From Caldalkalibacillus mannanilyticus JCM 10596 (lineage in GTDB: Bacteria > Bacillota > Bacilli > Caldalkalibacillales > JCM-10596), in assembly GCF_000615945.1 (NCBI RefSeq), contig NZ_BAMO01000016.1:23360-87359 (forward strand): a DNA stretch of 64,000 nucleotides. Direction: 5' to 3'. This document shows positions 17,528 to 26,641 of this stretch, piece after piece; the first letter of the stretch is position 1, and each line of letters starts with the position of its first letter. The position numbers were made by a program, and so were the translations under genes. The notes under the pieces are model-generated. The model had not been told where the DNA came from. It searched no databases and saw only the letters and a program-made list of their open reading frames with translations.

Positions 17528-19076
17528 TCATTGACTCCTTCTGACCAGCCCTATATAAGATTTGATAAATTGAATCCAATTCTTTCTCTTTCCATACAGG
17601 CTTTGCAGCAATTGAGCCAATAAAGGATACTTATCCTTGTATGGGAACCAAAACACCTCTGTTTTTCTTTTACCTGCATCCACAATAATGGCTTTTTCAT
17701 GGCAAAAAATACGCAATCCCCCTTCACCATGATACCTGCCGATTCCGCTGAACTTCGCCCCTCCAAAAGGAAGAGCGTGATTGGCTACAGAAATAATCAC
17801 ATCATTAATCACCACACCTCCGCTTACCAATTGGGAGGCGACTCGTCTGGCTTTGCTAGATCAGAGCTCCAAACACTGGCATTCAAACCATAGATTGAAT
17901 CATTGGCATAGCCTATCACTTCTTCCTCTGTGTCAAAGGGAATCACTGGAAGGAGAGGACCAAATGCTTCTTCCTGTACCACCTTCATCCCTTGCTCTAC
18001 ATTGGTTAAAAGCATAGGCTCTAGGAACATCCCTTTATCCGTTTTCCACTCCGTTGGTTTTTTCCCTGTTTCAAGCTGGGCTCCTCTCTTCAGTGCCTCC
18101 TCTAGCTGTTCCTTGACAATAGAGAGCTGACCCTCAAAAGTCATAGAGCCAATATCTGCATGGAGATCTGTTCCCTGCTTGAGCCTGTTGATTTCATCAA
18201 TTAAAAGGCGAATAAAAGGTTGAGCTACTTTTCGATCCACATACAAGCGTTCAATAGACATACATACCTGACCGCTATTAGTGAATGCTCCCCACACTGC
18301 CGCCCGAGCCGCCCGGGCTAAGTTGGCATCGGCGAAGACAATCATCGGGTCCTTGCCTCCCAGCTCTAAGGTGGTCGGAATCAAGTCCTTGGCGGCTTGC
18401 GCTTGAATGATCTGACCTGTGCGCACCGAGCCAGTAAAAAAGATATAATCTGGTTTTCCCGCCGTTAGAGCAGCCCCTAATTCTTTTCCACCGTGAGCTA
18501 CCTGGACAACCCCTGCTGGCATCCCCGATCGAATCAATACATCCTCGATACATTTTCCTACTAAGGGAGTCACCTCAGAGGCTTTAGAATCACTGTATTC
18601 CCACTGACTAAGGCACTGATCACAGGAACCATCGCCAATTGGAAAGGGAAGTTCCAAGGCGAAATGACTAGAACAACTCCCCTCGGCATATATTCTACAT
18701 ACGATTTTCGCCCAATCAGCATCAGAGGTGTCTTGACCTTCTGGGGGGCTAAATTCTTTTTGGCATGCTTCAGCAGATGATCAAGAGCATCGAGAACAGG
18801 ATAAATGTCTGCCACGAGGGCTTCCACCTTGACCTTTCCCGTATCCTCTGCAACGATGTGGGCAAGCTCCTCCATATGGTCTGAGATATCGTTCTTTACT
18901 CGTCGCAGATGATCAAGCCTTTGTTCAATAGAGTATTGTGACCATATTTGAAAGGCATTTTTCGCCTTCACATAGATATCCTCTACTTGCTCTATGCTCG
19001 TTTCTTCTATATGTCCAATGACTTCACCTGTTGCAGGTCCGATCACTTCCCATTTCTTTTGTTGAATATCTGTCAT
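17528..19076 (-). pseudogene. Aldehyde dehydrogenase (ALDH3/coniferyl-aldehyde type), two frameshifts
   Basis: Oxidises an aldehyde to the acid with NAD(P). Three frames join into one protein of about 516 residues. The first is 19076 to 18570 (VLVISPWNFPFQLAM, ILKP). The second runs from about 18576 to 17851 (LELGGKDPMIV with the general-base Glu, NSGQVCMSIERLYV with the catalytic Cys). The third runs to 17528 (LVSGGVVINDVI, NHALPFGGAKFSGIG). Each junction is repaired by one base: CCT-TCT near 18577, and a second G near 17851. Length and C-terminal tail fit class 3 fatty or aromatic aldehyde dehydrogenases. It is transcribed 15 bases after the reductase gene, downstream of a TetR operator, which suggests aldehyde or fatty-chain metabolism. 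Confidence 0.83.
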
Positions 19077-19091
19077 TCTTTCCAGTCCCCC

Positions 19092-20187
19092 TTAATGGAT
19101 GTGAATCTGTTTTGTTTGATCATGCTTGTTCTCTAGGTAATACTGGACAATGGGGGTCAGGACTTGCTTAAAATCTGGACAAGCAATTCCCGAACCTTTT
19201 AAATCCTCCTGAGCTTGTGTCGAGTCATAGATGGCTTGGCAAGTAAAATAATCCATAGACTCTTGTTCGACACCTGCCCATTTCCTCAGTGGTGCATAGC
19301 GTAACATCCTCTTGACCAGCGAAACAGGAATCATCCCTCTTGGCTTCCTCCCTAGCTGTTCTTCTAATATAAAACGGTACACCTCTTTCATTGTATAGGG
19401 TCTGGGGTCTGTTAAATGATAGGTTTGCCCCACCCCTTTTGATTCGTGAGCTAAATAAACCGTTGCTTGAATAATATAATCGACAGGGACAAAATTCCCT
19501 TGTGCAGCCCCAGCACCGACATAAGGGATGAGAGGAAGGAATTTTAATTTATCAAAGAAATTCATCATAAAATAGGGACCATCAAATTTAATGGTTTCAC
19601 CTGTCTGTGAGTGTCCTACTACGATACCTGGACGTATGATGGTGGTGGGAACCGTCCTTTTTACCTTTTCCACCAGCACCTCCGCTTCATACTTGGTGCG
19701 TTCATAGTGATTCTTAAAGGATTGTTGTTTCTCTAGTTCTGTTTCTAAGATCAGACCTTCTCTTTTTCCGGCAACATACGCCGTACTAAAATAAACATAC
19801 CTCTCAAGCTTTTCTAGCTGACCTACCCATTGATTCACATGAGAAGTACCGCCCACATTCACCAGCTCCGCCCTTCTTTCTTCGACGGCTAAATCATAAA
19901 TCGCTGCCAAATGAAAAACATGGGTCACTTCTCTTTGCAGTTCTTCAACAACAGAAGTAGCTAAAGCGAGGTGTTCCTGAGTAATATCCCCTTCAATCAG
20001 TACATCTTCCTTGGAGCTGTGAATCCATTTCGTAGAGTCTTTCCAGCTCCTGCTGTGCCTTAGACACCAGCTTCGGTAGAACCAAAACATACACATGCTT
20101 CAGAGGTCGCTTCTGTCGCAGAATCTCCTTTATTAACTGTGTAGCAATAAATCCCGGAAATCCGGTAAAAAAATAGACATTCCCCAT
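19092..20187 (-). pseudogene. SDR-family NAD(P)-dependent reductase, fatty-acyl-reductase-like, frameshifted
   Basis: An extended short-chain dehydrogenase. The ATG at 20187 follows AGGGGAGGATGGA. The nucleotide-binding motif is TGFPGFIATQLI, VFHLAAIYDL follows, and the catalytic pair is YERTK (Tyr and Lys of YxxxK). The frame changes between about 20096 and 20020 (net gain of one base or loss of two), joining 20187-19993 with the frame ending at 19092. The NAD-binding domain is of the male-sterility/acyl-reductase kind, which reduces acyl-CoA to an aldehyde or alcohol. The following aldehyde dehydrogenase and the TetR operator upstream make an inducible two-gene unit plausible. Substrate unknown. 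Confidence 0.75.
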
Positions 20188-20252
20188 TCCATCCTCCCCT
20201 TCCTACCTGACAATAAGATTCTCCTTATCTTGTCAATGGATCAACCTAGCAT

Positions 20253-20275
20253 ATAACTGACACGTCAGTCAGTTA
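20253..20275. promoter_or_regulatory. TetR-type operator upstream of the reductase gene
   Basis: The same palindrome as at 20949-20972: ATAACTGAC, six bases, then GTCAGTTA, with an inner ACTGACACGTCAGT. It lies about 65 bases before the reductase start. Confidence 0.75.
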
Positions 20276-20286
20276 GCGGTTCAAAA

Positions 20287-20312
20287 ATAGACACTCTTAG
20301 CTTAGTGTCTAT
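20287..20312 (-). terminator. Terminator of the TetR gene
   Basis: TAGACACT / AGTGTCTA stem (plus 20288-20295 and 20304-20311), with ATTTTTGA following on the minus strand, 23 bases after the TetR stop. Confidence 0.6.
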
Positions 20313-20334
20313 CTTCTTTCTCTTTGTTCTGTCA

Positions 20335-20907
20335 CTATTTGTTTTGCAAAATCATCATGATCAGGACATCCGCCAGCCGTTCGATATACCCTTCATCTGC
20401 TTTGCGCACGATAAACCACTCATAGGCTAGGTGCTGAATCATGGCATACATAGAGAAGGTTGCCATATCTAATTGCTCCTCTGTCATGCTTATATACGGT
20501 TCAAAGTGTTGAATATTAGCACGGATATATTCTCTAATCGCATCATCATATCTTAGACAAGCAAGCTTGATCTGATCTGTTTCATGCTTGAAATTCATCG
20601 TGAGCTTCGCTACTTCCTGATGCTCACAAAAAATCCGTAAGCCATTCTGAATCATTTGTTTAAATCGGCTGCTGGGTTCTAATTGGGCAAGTTCAGCCGA
20701 GAGCTTCTCGATTTCTGCTACAATATCAGTTAGAAAGGCTTCAATTAAGCGGATAAAAATATCCTCTTTACTCGTAAAATAGAGATAAAATGTACCCTGC
20801 GAGAGGTTACTATTTTGTACAATATCTGAAACACGTGTTGAATGATAGCCCTTAGCGCTGAAAATGCTTAGCGCCGATTCAAGTAATACCTCTTCTGTTG
20901 GTTTCAT
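20335..20907 (-). CDS. TetR/AcrR-family regulator
   Basis: 190 residues from ATG 20907 (TAGGAGTTGAACCC upstream); the start 13 codons earlier would lie across that site. The HTH (about 10-55) reads ILF-type ALSIFSAKGYHSTRVSDIV followed by LSQGTFYLYFTSKEDIF. The C-terminal helices form the ligand and dimer domain. The length and HTH resemble fatty-acid-responsive TetR repressors. Identical palindromes precede this gene and the reductase/aldehyde dehydrogenase pair, so autoregulation plus control of that pair is inferred. Confidence 0.88.
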   Translation of the reverse strand: MKPTEEVLLESALSIFSAKGYHSTRVSDIVQNSNLSQGTFYLYFTSKEDIFIRLIEAFLTDIVAEIEKLSAELAQLEPSSRFKQMIQNGLRIFCEHQEVAKLTMNFKHETDQIKLACLRYDDAIREYIRANIQHFEPYISMTEEQLDMATFSMYAMIQHLAYEWFIVRKADEGYIERLADVLIMMILQNK

Positions 20908-20948
20908 GGGTTCAACTCCTACACATCCTAAAAAGAAATAAGCCACTT

Positions 20949-20972
20949 ATAACTGACACGTCAGTCAGTTAT
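20949..20972. promoter_or_regulatory. TetR-type operator upstream of the regulator itself
   Basis: A 24-bp palindrome with arms ATAACTGAC and GTCAGTTAT around six bases, 42 bases before the TetR start. It is identical over 22 bases to the site at 20253-20275. Confidence 0.78.
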
Positions 20973-21102
20973 GTTTGCCCTTATTCTACTGGATTACATG
21001 CCCTTCTGTCAAACCTTCTTCATAAAAGCAGACTTCCATCAGATGGATTTTTTACTCCAACTGATGGTTAGTATCGCCTGAAGATACCTTTTTATTTACG
21101 AG

Positions 21103-21729
21103 TTACGTCTTTTGAGGAGGTCTAAATTTTGATACAAAAGGGTTGTCACGAACCCAGAAGCGCCATGGATAATCTCTGGCTTCCCCACTATTTTCAATAC
21201 CGATTCTGGGACCTGTCAAAACTGCTTCAGGTGGTGCTCCCTCCGCAATATATAAGGGCGGGATAGAAAAGCTTCTGCCATAGTCAGACATATCAATTCC
21301 CAATGCCTTCGTCAGTTTTCCAGGACCATTGGTTAATTCCTGTTCCTTCTTCTTCTCCCCACGCCGCTGATACATTAGCTCAAGACCATAATAGGGCTCA
21401 ACAGCTCGAATAAGGACTGCCTCAGGATGATCTTCTTTCCCGCTGACTACATTAACTAGACAATGAGTATGCATAACATACGTGTACACATATCCCGCAG
21501 GACCAAACATAATCTCAGTCCTCTTGGTCCGTCGATTGCCATAGCTATGAGCCGCCCGGTCACCTGGACCAATATAGGCTTCTGTTTCAACAATCCTCCC
21601 TGCTGCAATGCCTTCTTCCGTTTCCTTGACCAATAGCTTACCGAGTAAAGCTCTTGCCAAATCAAGGGTAGGTAGTTGAAAGAGAGATCGATCCACGATC
21701 TGTTCTATTAATGAAAAAGAGTGGTTCAT
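21103..21729 (-). CDS. 3-methyladenine DNA glycosylase (AAG/MPG family)
   Basis: 208 residues, ATG 21729 with a GGAGG site. It is a monofunctional base-excision glycosylase that removes alkylated purines such as 3-methyladenine. Family blocks are visible: LARALLGKLLV, IVETEAYIGPGDRAAHSYGNRRTKR (catalytic Glu and DNA-contacting Tyr/His), MFGPAGYVYTYVMHTHCLVNVV and LTNGPGKLTKALGI. It stands alone, and its transcript ends near an imperfect 11-bp hairpin at 21030-21058 (CCATCAG/CTGATGG). No unusual features. Confidence 0.93.
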   Translation of the reverse strand: MNHSFSLIEQIVDRSLFQLPTLDLARALLGKLLVKETEEGIAAGRIVETEAYIGPGDRAAHSYGNRRTKRTEIMFGPAGYVYTYVMHTHCLVNVVSGKEDHPEAVLIRAVEPYYGLELMYQRRGEKKKEQELTNGPGKLTKALGIDMSDYGRSFSIPPLYIAEGAPPEAVLTGPRIGIENSGEARDYPWRFWVRDNPFVSKFRPPQKT

Positions 21730-21864
21730 ACCGATTTTCCTCCATGTTTCTACAAAAAATTAAGGGAATTTGTCAAAATATATATTCTTTAAGAGGATAT
21801 TGTAACTATTTGTAGAATATATAGTTTTTGGACAAACATTTTAAGACAAAATAGGAGTGATCAC

Positions 21865-22680
21865 GTGAAAAAGAGCTTAGTATTATTTACCATTATCTGC
21901 TTAATCTTAACGATACAACCTAATCTAGCAGATGCCAATTCTAACATTAAGATTCAAATCAATGGGGAAGTACAGTCATTCAGCGGTATGGCTATGAATG
22001 GAAGAACGTTGGTTCCACTTCGAGGAATTTTTGAAAAATTAGAAGCTGAAGTGGAATGGAAGTCAGACGTTCAACAAGTTATTGCTGCTAATGAATATAT
22101 GTTTATCAACCTTCGAATCGGTTCTAAGGTGGCTAGAATTTCAAACGGAGAGCATGAAATTCCTGTTGTATTAGACCAACCTGCTATTATCTCGAAAGGA
22201 AGCACAATGGTTCCTCTTCGCTTTATTAGTGAAGCTTTAGGCGCACAAGTATTATGGGATTCCCCAACTAAGACAGTAAGCATTACATATAATGATGAGC
22301 TTGGTGAAAAAGCCGCCGATAGAATCACAGAATTGGCAGCTACAGCCCCAGACTATACCAACCCAGCAGAGCTGAAAAAATTCATGGAGAACAACTACAA
22401 TTCAGCAAAAACATCAGTCAAAACGTATTCTCTGTCCAACTATAAGGTCGAACAAAAAGATGGAAAAATCTTAATTAAAGCCGATTTTTCTGATGTAAGA
22501 AGCTACAAAAATAACTTTAACAAAAATGTTCCTGATTTAAAAGTATGGTGTGAAGAAGTAGGAATGACTCTAAATCTATTACTGCCTGATGAGAGTATTT
22601 CCTTTACTGTGAACGATGGCAGCAATGTGTTAATGAAAATCGATGTTGGCTTTATGATTTTCTATGAAATCAGACCATAA
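21865..22680 (+). CDS. Exported stalk-domain (copper amine oxidase N-like) protein
   Basis: 271 residues from GTG 21865, which follows AGGAG. A cleavable signal peptide (about 1-24, ending ADA) precedes two stalk-type repeats recognisable by NGRTLVPLRGIFEKLEAEVEW and STMVPLRFISEALGAQVLW (about 30-140). This domain is frequent in secreted Bacillales proteins and probably serves surface attachment rather than catalysis. The C-terminal 120 residues are of unknown type. No copper-oxidase active-site motif is present, so an enzymatic name would mislead. It is terminated by the hairpin at 22749. Confidence 0.8.
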   Translation: MKKSLVLFTIICLILTIQPNLADANSNIKIQINGEVQSFSGMAMNGRTLVPLRGIFEKLEAEVEWKSDVQQVIAANEYMFINLRIGSKVARISNGEHEIPVVLDQPAIISKGSTMVPLRFISEALGAQVLWDSPTKTVSITYNDELGEKAADRITELAATAPDYTNPAELKKFMENNYNSAKTSVKTYSLSNYKVEQKDGKILIKADFSDVRSYKNNFNKNVPDLKVWCEEVGMTLNLLLPDESISFTVNDGSNVLMKIDVGFMIFYEIRP

Positions 22681-22748
22681 TATGACTTTCGTATGATTGA
22701 ACAGTCACAAGAAATATTTTACAATCTAAGATAGACTGAAGTGCCTAG

Positions 22749-22777
22749 TAGCCCTTGTCAACAAGGGCTATTTTTTT
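22749..22777 (+). terminator. Strong rho-independent terminator
   Basis: TAGCCCTTGT / ACAAGGGCTA with a two-base loop, followed by TTTTTTT. It ends the stalk-protein transcript. Confidence 0.85.
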
Positions 22778-22810
22778 ATCCCGTTGCACTTGTTAGAAAG
22801 GGGGTCCAAA

Positions 22811-23332
22811 ATGCTAAATCGATCAAAAAAAAGGAACGTATTCTTATTATCTCTGGTTCTCTTGCTGCTAATCTTCTCTGTCAGCTTTTTTTATCTGAAA
22901 AAACACCCTCCTCTAGTTCATTCTTCATCTGGATTGCACTTAAATGGAAGCTCTTTTGCCCTACTAGAAAACGAAGGTTCTTATAACATAAAAATAACGA
23001 ACGTGCTCATCAATGGAACGACTAAAGAGGTGAACTTATGTAGGAGTCATATTAACGGGGTTCCCGATTTAGATCAATTCGAATGCCAATCCGCTATTGG
23101 ATCGTCAATCGAGCCTGCGCTGACTGATAAAGAGCTAGAAGAATATTATAGTGATCCCAAGAACAACATAGACCCTGAAAAGCAAAAGTATTATGATTTC
23201 ACTTATGATCAAAAGCCTTTCTATTCATTATGGCACTCAGAAAAGGACGTACACAGCATCACTATTTATTATCAATATCTAGGAATTAATCATGAATGGA
23301 CACGGGAATTTGATGCCGATTCAGAAAAATAA
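22811..23332 (+). CDS. Membrane-anchored protein of unknown function
   Basis: 173 residues from ATG 22811, directly after AAAGGGGGTCCAAA; an in-frame ATG nine codons earlier overlaps that site. It has a basic N-terminus (LNRSKKRN), one hydrophobic anchor (about 9-30) and an extracellular domain rich in beta-type sequence with two cysteines (NLCRSHIN and EFECQS-like) that may form a disulfide. No family recognised. It lies between the stalk-protein terminator and pepT and seems to be its own transcription unit. Confidence 0.6.
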   Translation: MLNRSKKRNVFLLSLVLLLLIFSVSFFYLKKHPPLVHSSSGLHLNGSSFALLENEGSYNIKITNVLINGTTKEVNLCRSHINGVPDLDQFECQSAIGSSIEPALTDKELEEYYSDPKNNIDPEKQKYYDFTYDQKPFYSLWHSEKDVHSITIYYQYLGINHEWTREFDADSEK

Positions 23333-23417
23333 TAGAGACTACATATTTATTTTACCACCCCACCTTTTCGTATTATGATGGACATAGAATGAAATAGCTA
23401 AAGGAGATGGAACTGTA

Positions 23418-24650
23418 ATGAAAGAAGAACTTATAAACAGACTGGTTTCTTATGTAAAGGTAAACACCGAATCAGATGATAACAGCGCAACCTGCCCATC
23501 AACGCCAGGTCAGCTCAACCTAGCTAGACAATTGGTGGAAGAATTAAAAGAGATGGGGATGCAAGAAGTGTCCTTAGATGAAAACGGTTACGTGATGGCT
23601 ACACTCCCCGCCAATACGAACAAAGAAGTCCCTACTATTGGGTTCTTAGCTCATATGGATACCTCCAGCGATTTTACTGGAGAGAATGTACAGCCTCAAA
23701 TCGTTGAAAACTATGATGGAAAAGATATCATTTTAAATCAAGAGCAGAACATTATTCTTTCTCCCCAAGACTTCCCTGAATTAGTGCAATATCAAGGGCA
23801 TACTCTGATCACTACAGATGGAACCACCCTGCTGGGAGCAGATAACAAAGCAGGGATTACAGAGATTATGACAGCCATGAACTACCTGATTCAGCATCCT
23901 GAGATTAAACACGGAAAAATACGGGTCGGTTTTACACCCGACGAGGAAATCGGAAGAGGAGCGCATAAATTTGATGTAACTGCCTTTGGTGCCGATTTTG
24001 CTTACACCATGGATGGTGGGCCTCTTGGTGAGCTTCAATATGAAAGCTTTAATGCTGCTGAAGCCAAAATAACCTTTAAAGGAAAAAATGTGCACCCTGG
24101 AACGGCGAAGGATAAGATGATTAACTCTGCCAAAATCGCCATGGAGTTTAATCAAAAGCTTCCTGTTGAGGAGGCTCCCGAAACGACAGAAGGCTATGAA
24201 GGATTCTATCATCTTATTTCTATACAGGGGGATGTGGAAGAAACCAAGCTTCATTATATTATTAGAGATTTTGACAGACAGGCATTTGAAGCTCGCAAAG
24301 AATATGTCACCCAAGTCGTTCAGGAACTACAAAAAAAATATAACAAAGCTACCATTTTGCTTGAATTAAAAGACCAATATTATAACATGAGAGAAAAAAT
24401 TGAGCCTGTCAAAGAAATTGTAGATATCGCCTTCCAAGCGATGAAAAATCTGGACATCACTCCAGAAGTATACCCTATTCGCGGAGGAACTGACGGCTCT
24501 CAGCTTTCTTATATGGGACTGCCCACACCTAATATTTTTACAGGCGGCGAAAACTACCACGGCAGATACGAATATGTATCCGTAGACAATATGCTAAAAG
24601 CCACTCAGGTGATCATTGAAATCTGCCAATTAGTTGAACAAAGCAAATAA
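23418..24650 (+). CDS. pepT: Peptidase T (M20B tripeptidase)
   Basis: 410 residues, ATG 23418 after AAAGGAG. A cytoplasmic zinc aminopeptidase that removes the N-terminal residue of tripeptides. The metal and catalytic blocks of M20B are in order: LAHMDTSSD (His, Asp), LGADNKAG (bridging Asp), TPDEEIGRG (general-base Glu), TMDGGPLGE and GGTDGS...[11 protein letters not shown] (C-terminal His). Length is normal for PepT. It appears monocistronic, with no operator seen. Confidence 0.95.
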   Translation: MKEELINRLVSYVKVNTESDDNSATCPSTPGQLNLARQLVEELKEMGMQEVSLDENGYVMATLPANTNKEVPTIGFLAHMDTSSDFTGENVQPQIVENYDGKDIILNQEQNIILSPQDFPELVQYQGHTLITTDGTTLLGADNKAGITEIMTAMNYLIQHPEIKHGKIRVGFTPDEEIGRGAHKFDVTAFGADFAYTMDGGPLGELQYESFNAAEAKITFKGKNVHPGTAKDKMINSAKIAMEFNQKLPVEEAPETTEGYEGFYHLISIQGDVEETKLHYIIRDFDRQAFEARKEYVTQVVQELQKKYNKATILLELKDQYYNMREKIEPVKEIVDIAFQAMKNLDITPEVYPIRGGTDGSQLSYMGLPTPNIFTGGENYHGRYEYVSVDNMLKATQVIIEICQLVEQSK

Positions 24651-24719
24651 GATTCTAGGACTTTTTATCTCCTACCTATGTTATACTATTTCTAGATTTT
24701 ACATAACTGGGAGGAGAAC

Positions 24720-25583
24720 ATGAGAAAATTAAGTACATCTTTATTTATTTTAGTACTAGCTTTATCTTTCATACTTAGCAGTACAACGGTTGGGGCTACA
24801 TCCAAAGGACTAGATCTTAATGGGGATTGGAGAGCAATAACCGTAGACAATACGTTTGTCGAGTTAACGCTTCAACAAAAGGGATCTGACGTTACAGGAA
24901 CCTACTATGCCACGTATCGAAACGACACGTATGCTATTCCTGTCAAAGGGAAGGTTTCAGGAAGCAAAGCCAATCTATATTTAGTTTATGATACCCCTGA
25001 ATTAGTAAAAGCAAGTGGCGTTTCAAACTTACCTGATCGAATTGTGAAGCAAATTGTTGGTATTCGAAGCCTTCTTGCCTTTGATTTTGGAGTTAGCGAA
25101 GACGAAGCGCAGGGAGAGTTCTTAGGCTGGTATATTGAATGGTCTGGAAGCTCCGTAAAAAAATATGAAGGTGGATCAGACTATGCCCGTAAGAACAATC
25201 CACCAACAAAGCTTACTCTGACTCGTATTTTTGAAATGGCTCATGTTGTTTTAGATGGAGATTATCTTGTGTTTGATCAACCTGCCATTATTAAAAATAA
25301 TAGTACGATGGTACCGTTGCGTGCTATTTTTGAAGAATTGGGAGCCACTATTGAATGGAATGCAGCTGAAAAAACAGTCGTTGCCGTCAAAGACGACCGC
25401 CACATCTCCTTAAAAATAGGGGATTCTACCGCCATGATAAATGGGGAAAAAATTCAATTATCTACCCCAGCTCAAATCATTGGAGGTCGAACCCTCGTCC
25501 CTCTTCGCTTTGTGAGTGAAGCATTGGGAGCAAAAGTAAGCTGGGATGGAGCCACCAAAACAGTTTACATTGCTAGCGAATAA
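24720..25583 (+). CDS. Exported protein with C-terminal stalk-domain repeats
   Basis: 287 residues; ATG 24720 follows GGGAGGAG. The signal peptide is about 1-26. The N-terminal domain (about 30-170) begins LDLNGDWRAITVDNTFVELT and looks like a lipocalin- or beta-barrel-type module. The C-terminal part (about 180-287) holds two stalk repeats, STMVPLRAIFEELGATIEW and GRTLVPLRFVSEALGAKVSW, close to those of the protein at 21865 but at the other end of the chain. The ligand or activity of the N-terminal domain is unknown. Confidence 0.78.
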   Translation: MRKLSTSLFILVLALSFILSSTTVGATSKGLDLNGDWRAITVDNTFVELTLQQKGSDVTGTYYATYRNDTYAIPVKGKVSGSKANLYLVYDTPELVKASGVSNLPDRIVKQIVGIRSLLAFDFGVSEDEAQGEFLGWYIEWSGSSVKKYEGGSDYARKNNPPTKLTLTRIFEMAHVVLDGDYLVFDQPAIIKNNSTMVPLRAIFEELGATIEWNAAEKTVVAVKDDRHISLKIGDSTAMINGEKIQLSTPAQIIGGRTLVPLRFVSEALGAKVSWDGATKTVYIASE

Positions 25584-25591
25584 TGATGTAC

Positions 25592-25620
25592 AAAAAAAAA
25601 ACGAATCGGTCATCGATTCG
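25592..25620 (-). terminator. Terminator of the S11 peptidase gene
   Basis: On the minus strand CGAATCG / CGATTCG (plus 25602-25608, 25614-25620) with a 5-base loop is followed by ten T residues. Confidence 0.75.
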
Positions 25621-25622
25621 TC

Positions 25623-25655
25623 AAGCTGTCGAGAAACCCCTCGACAGCTTTTTAC
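25623..25655 (+). terminator. Terminator of the stalk-repeat gene
   Basis: AAGCTGTCGA / TCGACAGCTT stem followed by TTTACTTT. It is back to back with the minus-strand terminator. Confidence 0.75.
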
Positions 25656-25726
25656 TTTACTTTTCTTTTCTTTTTTACAGGAGCCATTTTGATACTATCA
25701 TTCTCACTAACCCGTTTTGTGGAAGT

Positions 25727-26497
25727 TTAAACTCCCAAACGCAACCAAGCATAATGGATCATCTCTAGGATCTCCATATCTCTTGTTTTTTTATCTGGTG
25801 CACCCATAGCAATAGCAAGGACTCGGTGCTTCCCTCTGGTTGCTGTCGCTGAAAGGCACGCTTTCGCCCGTGGAGTATACCCTGTTTTCAAACCATCAAT
25901 CTCTGGATGATCCTCTAGCAATTTGTTTGTATTGATCAATTCGACTGACTCAACACTGTTTTGTTTAATCACTGTTTTCTTCATTTTGGAGTATCTTAAT
26001 ATCGTATGATGAGCAAGGAGGGCTTTAGACAGGATTGCCATATCGAAGGCAGACGAATAACTTCCCCCTCGATCTAATCCCGTAGGGTTGGCAAAAAACG
26101 TGTTCTTCAATCCCATTCTTTTACCCTTTCTTCTCATAAAAGAAACAAATCTCTTTTCACTTCCTGCAATATACTCTGCCATAGCCACGGAGGCATTATT
26201 TGCTGATGAGATTACAATTGCTTTAATGAGATCCTCTACCGTCACCTCTTCTCCGCTTTGGAAACAAGCTGTTGATCCTTTAATAGAGGCGGCGTACGGA
26301 CTGATCGTCACTTTATCCGAAAGGGTGAATGCTCCCTTCTTCATCTTGTCAAAAATAATTAACAGCGTCATGATTTTGGTCAAGCTCGCTTGAGGAACTC
26401 TTTCATTCATCTTTTTTTCAAATAAAATTTCTCCTGTGGTCACATTCATGACTACCGCAGAGGTAGCACTTTTCGCTAAAGGGTGAACTGCTTTCAT
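25727..26497 (-). CDS. S11-family D-alanyl-D-alanine carboxypeptidase-like protein without signal peptide
   Basis: 256 residues from ATG 26497 (AAAGGTGGGG upstream; a GTG three codons earlier is alternative). The S11 motifs are present: SLTK in PQASLTKIMT (nucleophile), SANN in VISSANNASVAM and KTG in DGLKTGYTPRAKACL. It resembles the catalytic domain of DacF/DacB. It begins directly with the mature enzyme sequence, and an in-frame stop lies just upstream of the start, so no signal peptide is encoded. It also lacks the usual C-terminal domain and membrane anchor. It may act inside the cell or spore compartment, or be exported differently. Confidence 0.82.
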   Translation of the reverse strand: MKAVHPLAKSATSAVVMNVTTGEILFEKKMNERVPQASLTKIMTLLIIFDKMKKGAFTLSDKVTISPYAASIKGSTACFQSGEEVTVEDLIKAIVISSANNASVAMAEYIAGSEKRFVSFMRRKGKRMGLKNTFFANPTGLDRGGSYSSAFDMAILSKALLAHHTILRYSKMKKTVIKQNSVESVELINTNKLLEDHPEIDGLKTGYTPRAKACLSATATRGKHRVLAIAMGAPDKKTRDMEILEMIHYAWLRLGV

Positions 26498-26599
26498 CGT
26501 CCCCACCTTTCTTCATCTTTGTCCTTTTACTCTTACAATATGTAGAAAAGGGAGAGCCTGTATAGGAGAAGCATCTTGTTCATGCAATAAAAGGCGAAA

Positions 26600-26622
26600 G
26601 AAAAAACCCATATTTCTATGGG
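26600..26622 (-). terminator. Terminator of the Cse60-like gene
   Basis: On the minus strand CCCATA / TATGGG with a 4-base loop is followed by TTTTTTC, 20 bases after the stop. Confidence 0.75.
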
Positions 26623-26641
26623 CTTTTTCGTCACTGCTTTG

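Noticed and set aside
21030..21058. Strong terminator after the 3-methyladenine glycosylase
   Set aside because: A CCATCAG/CTGATGG hairpin exists, but the T/A run is in the loop and no U-tract follows on the minus strand, so it was not listed as a terminator.
23781..24314. 177-codon minus-strand frame within pepT
   Set aside because: Antisense to a complete, motif-bearing peptidase T; cysteine- and serine-rich shadow composition.
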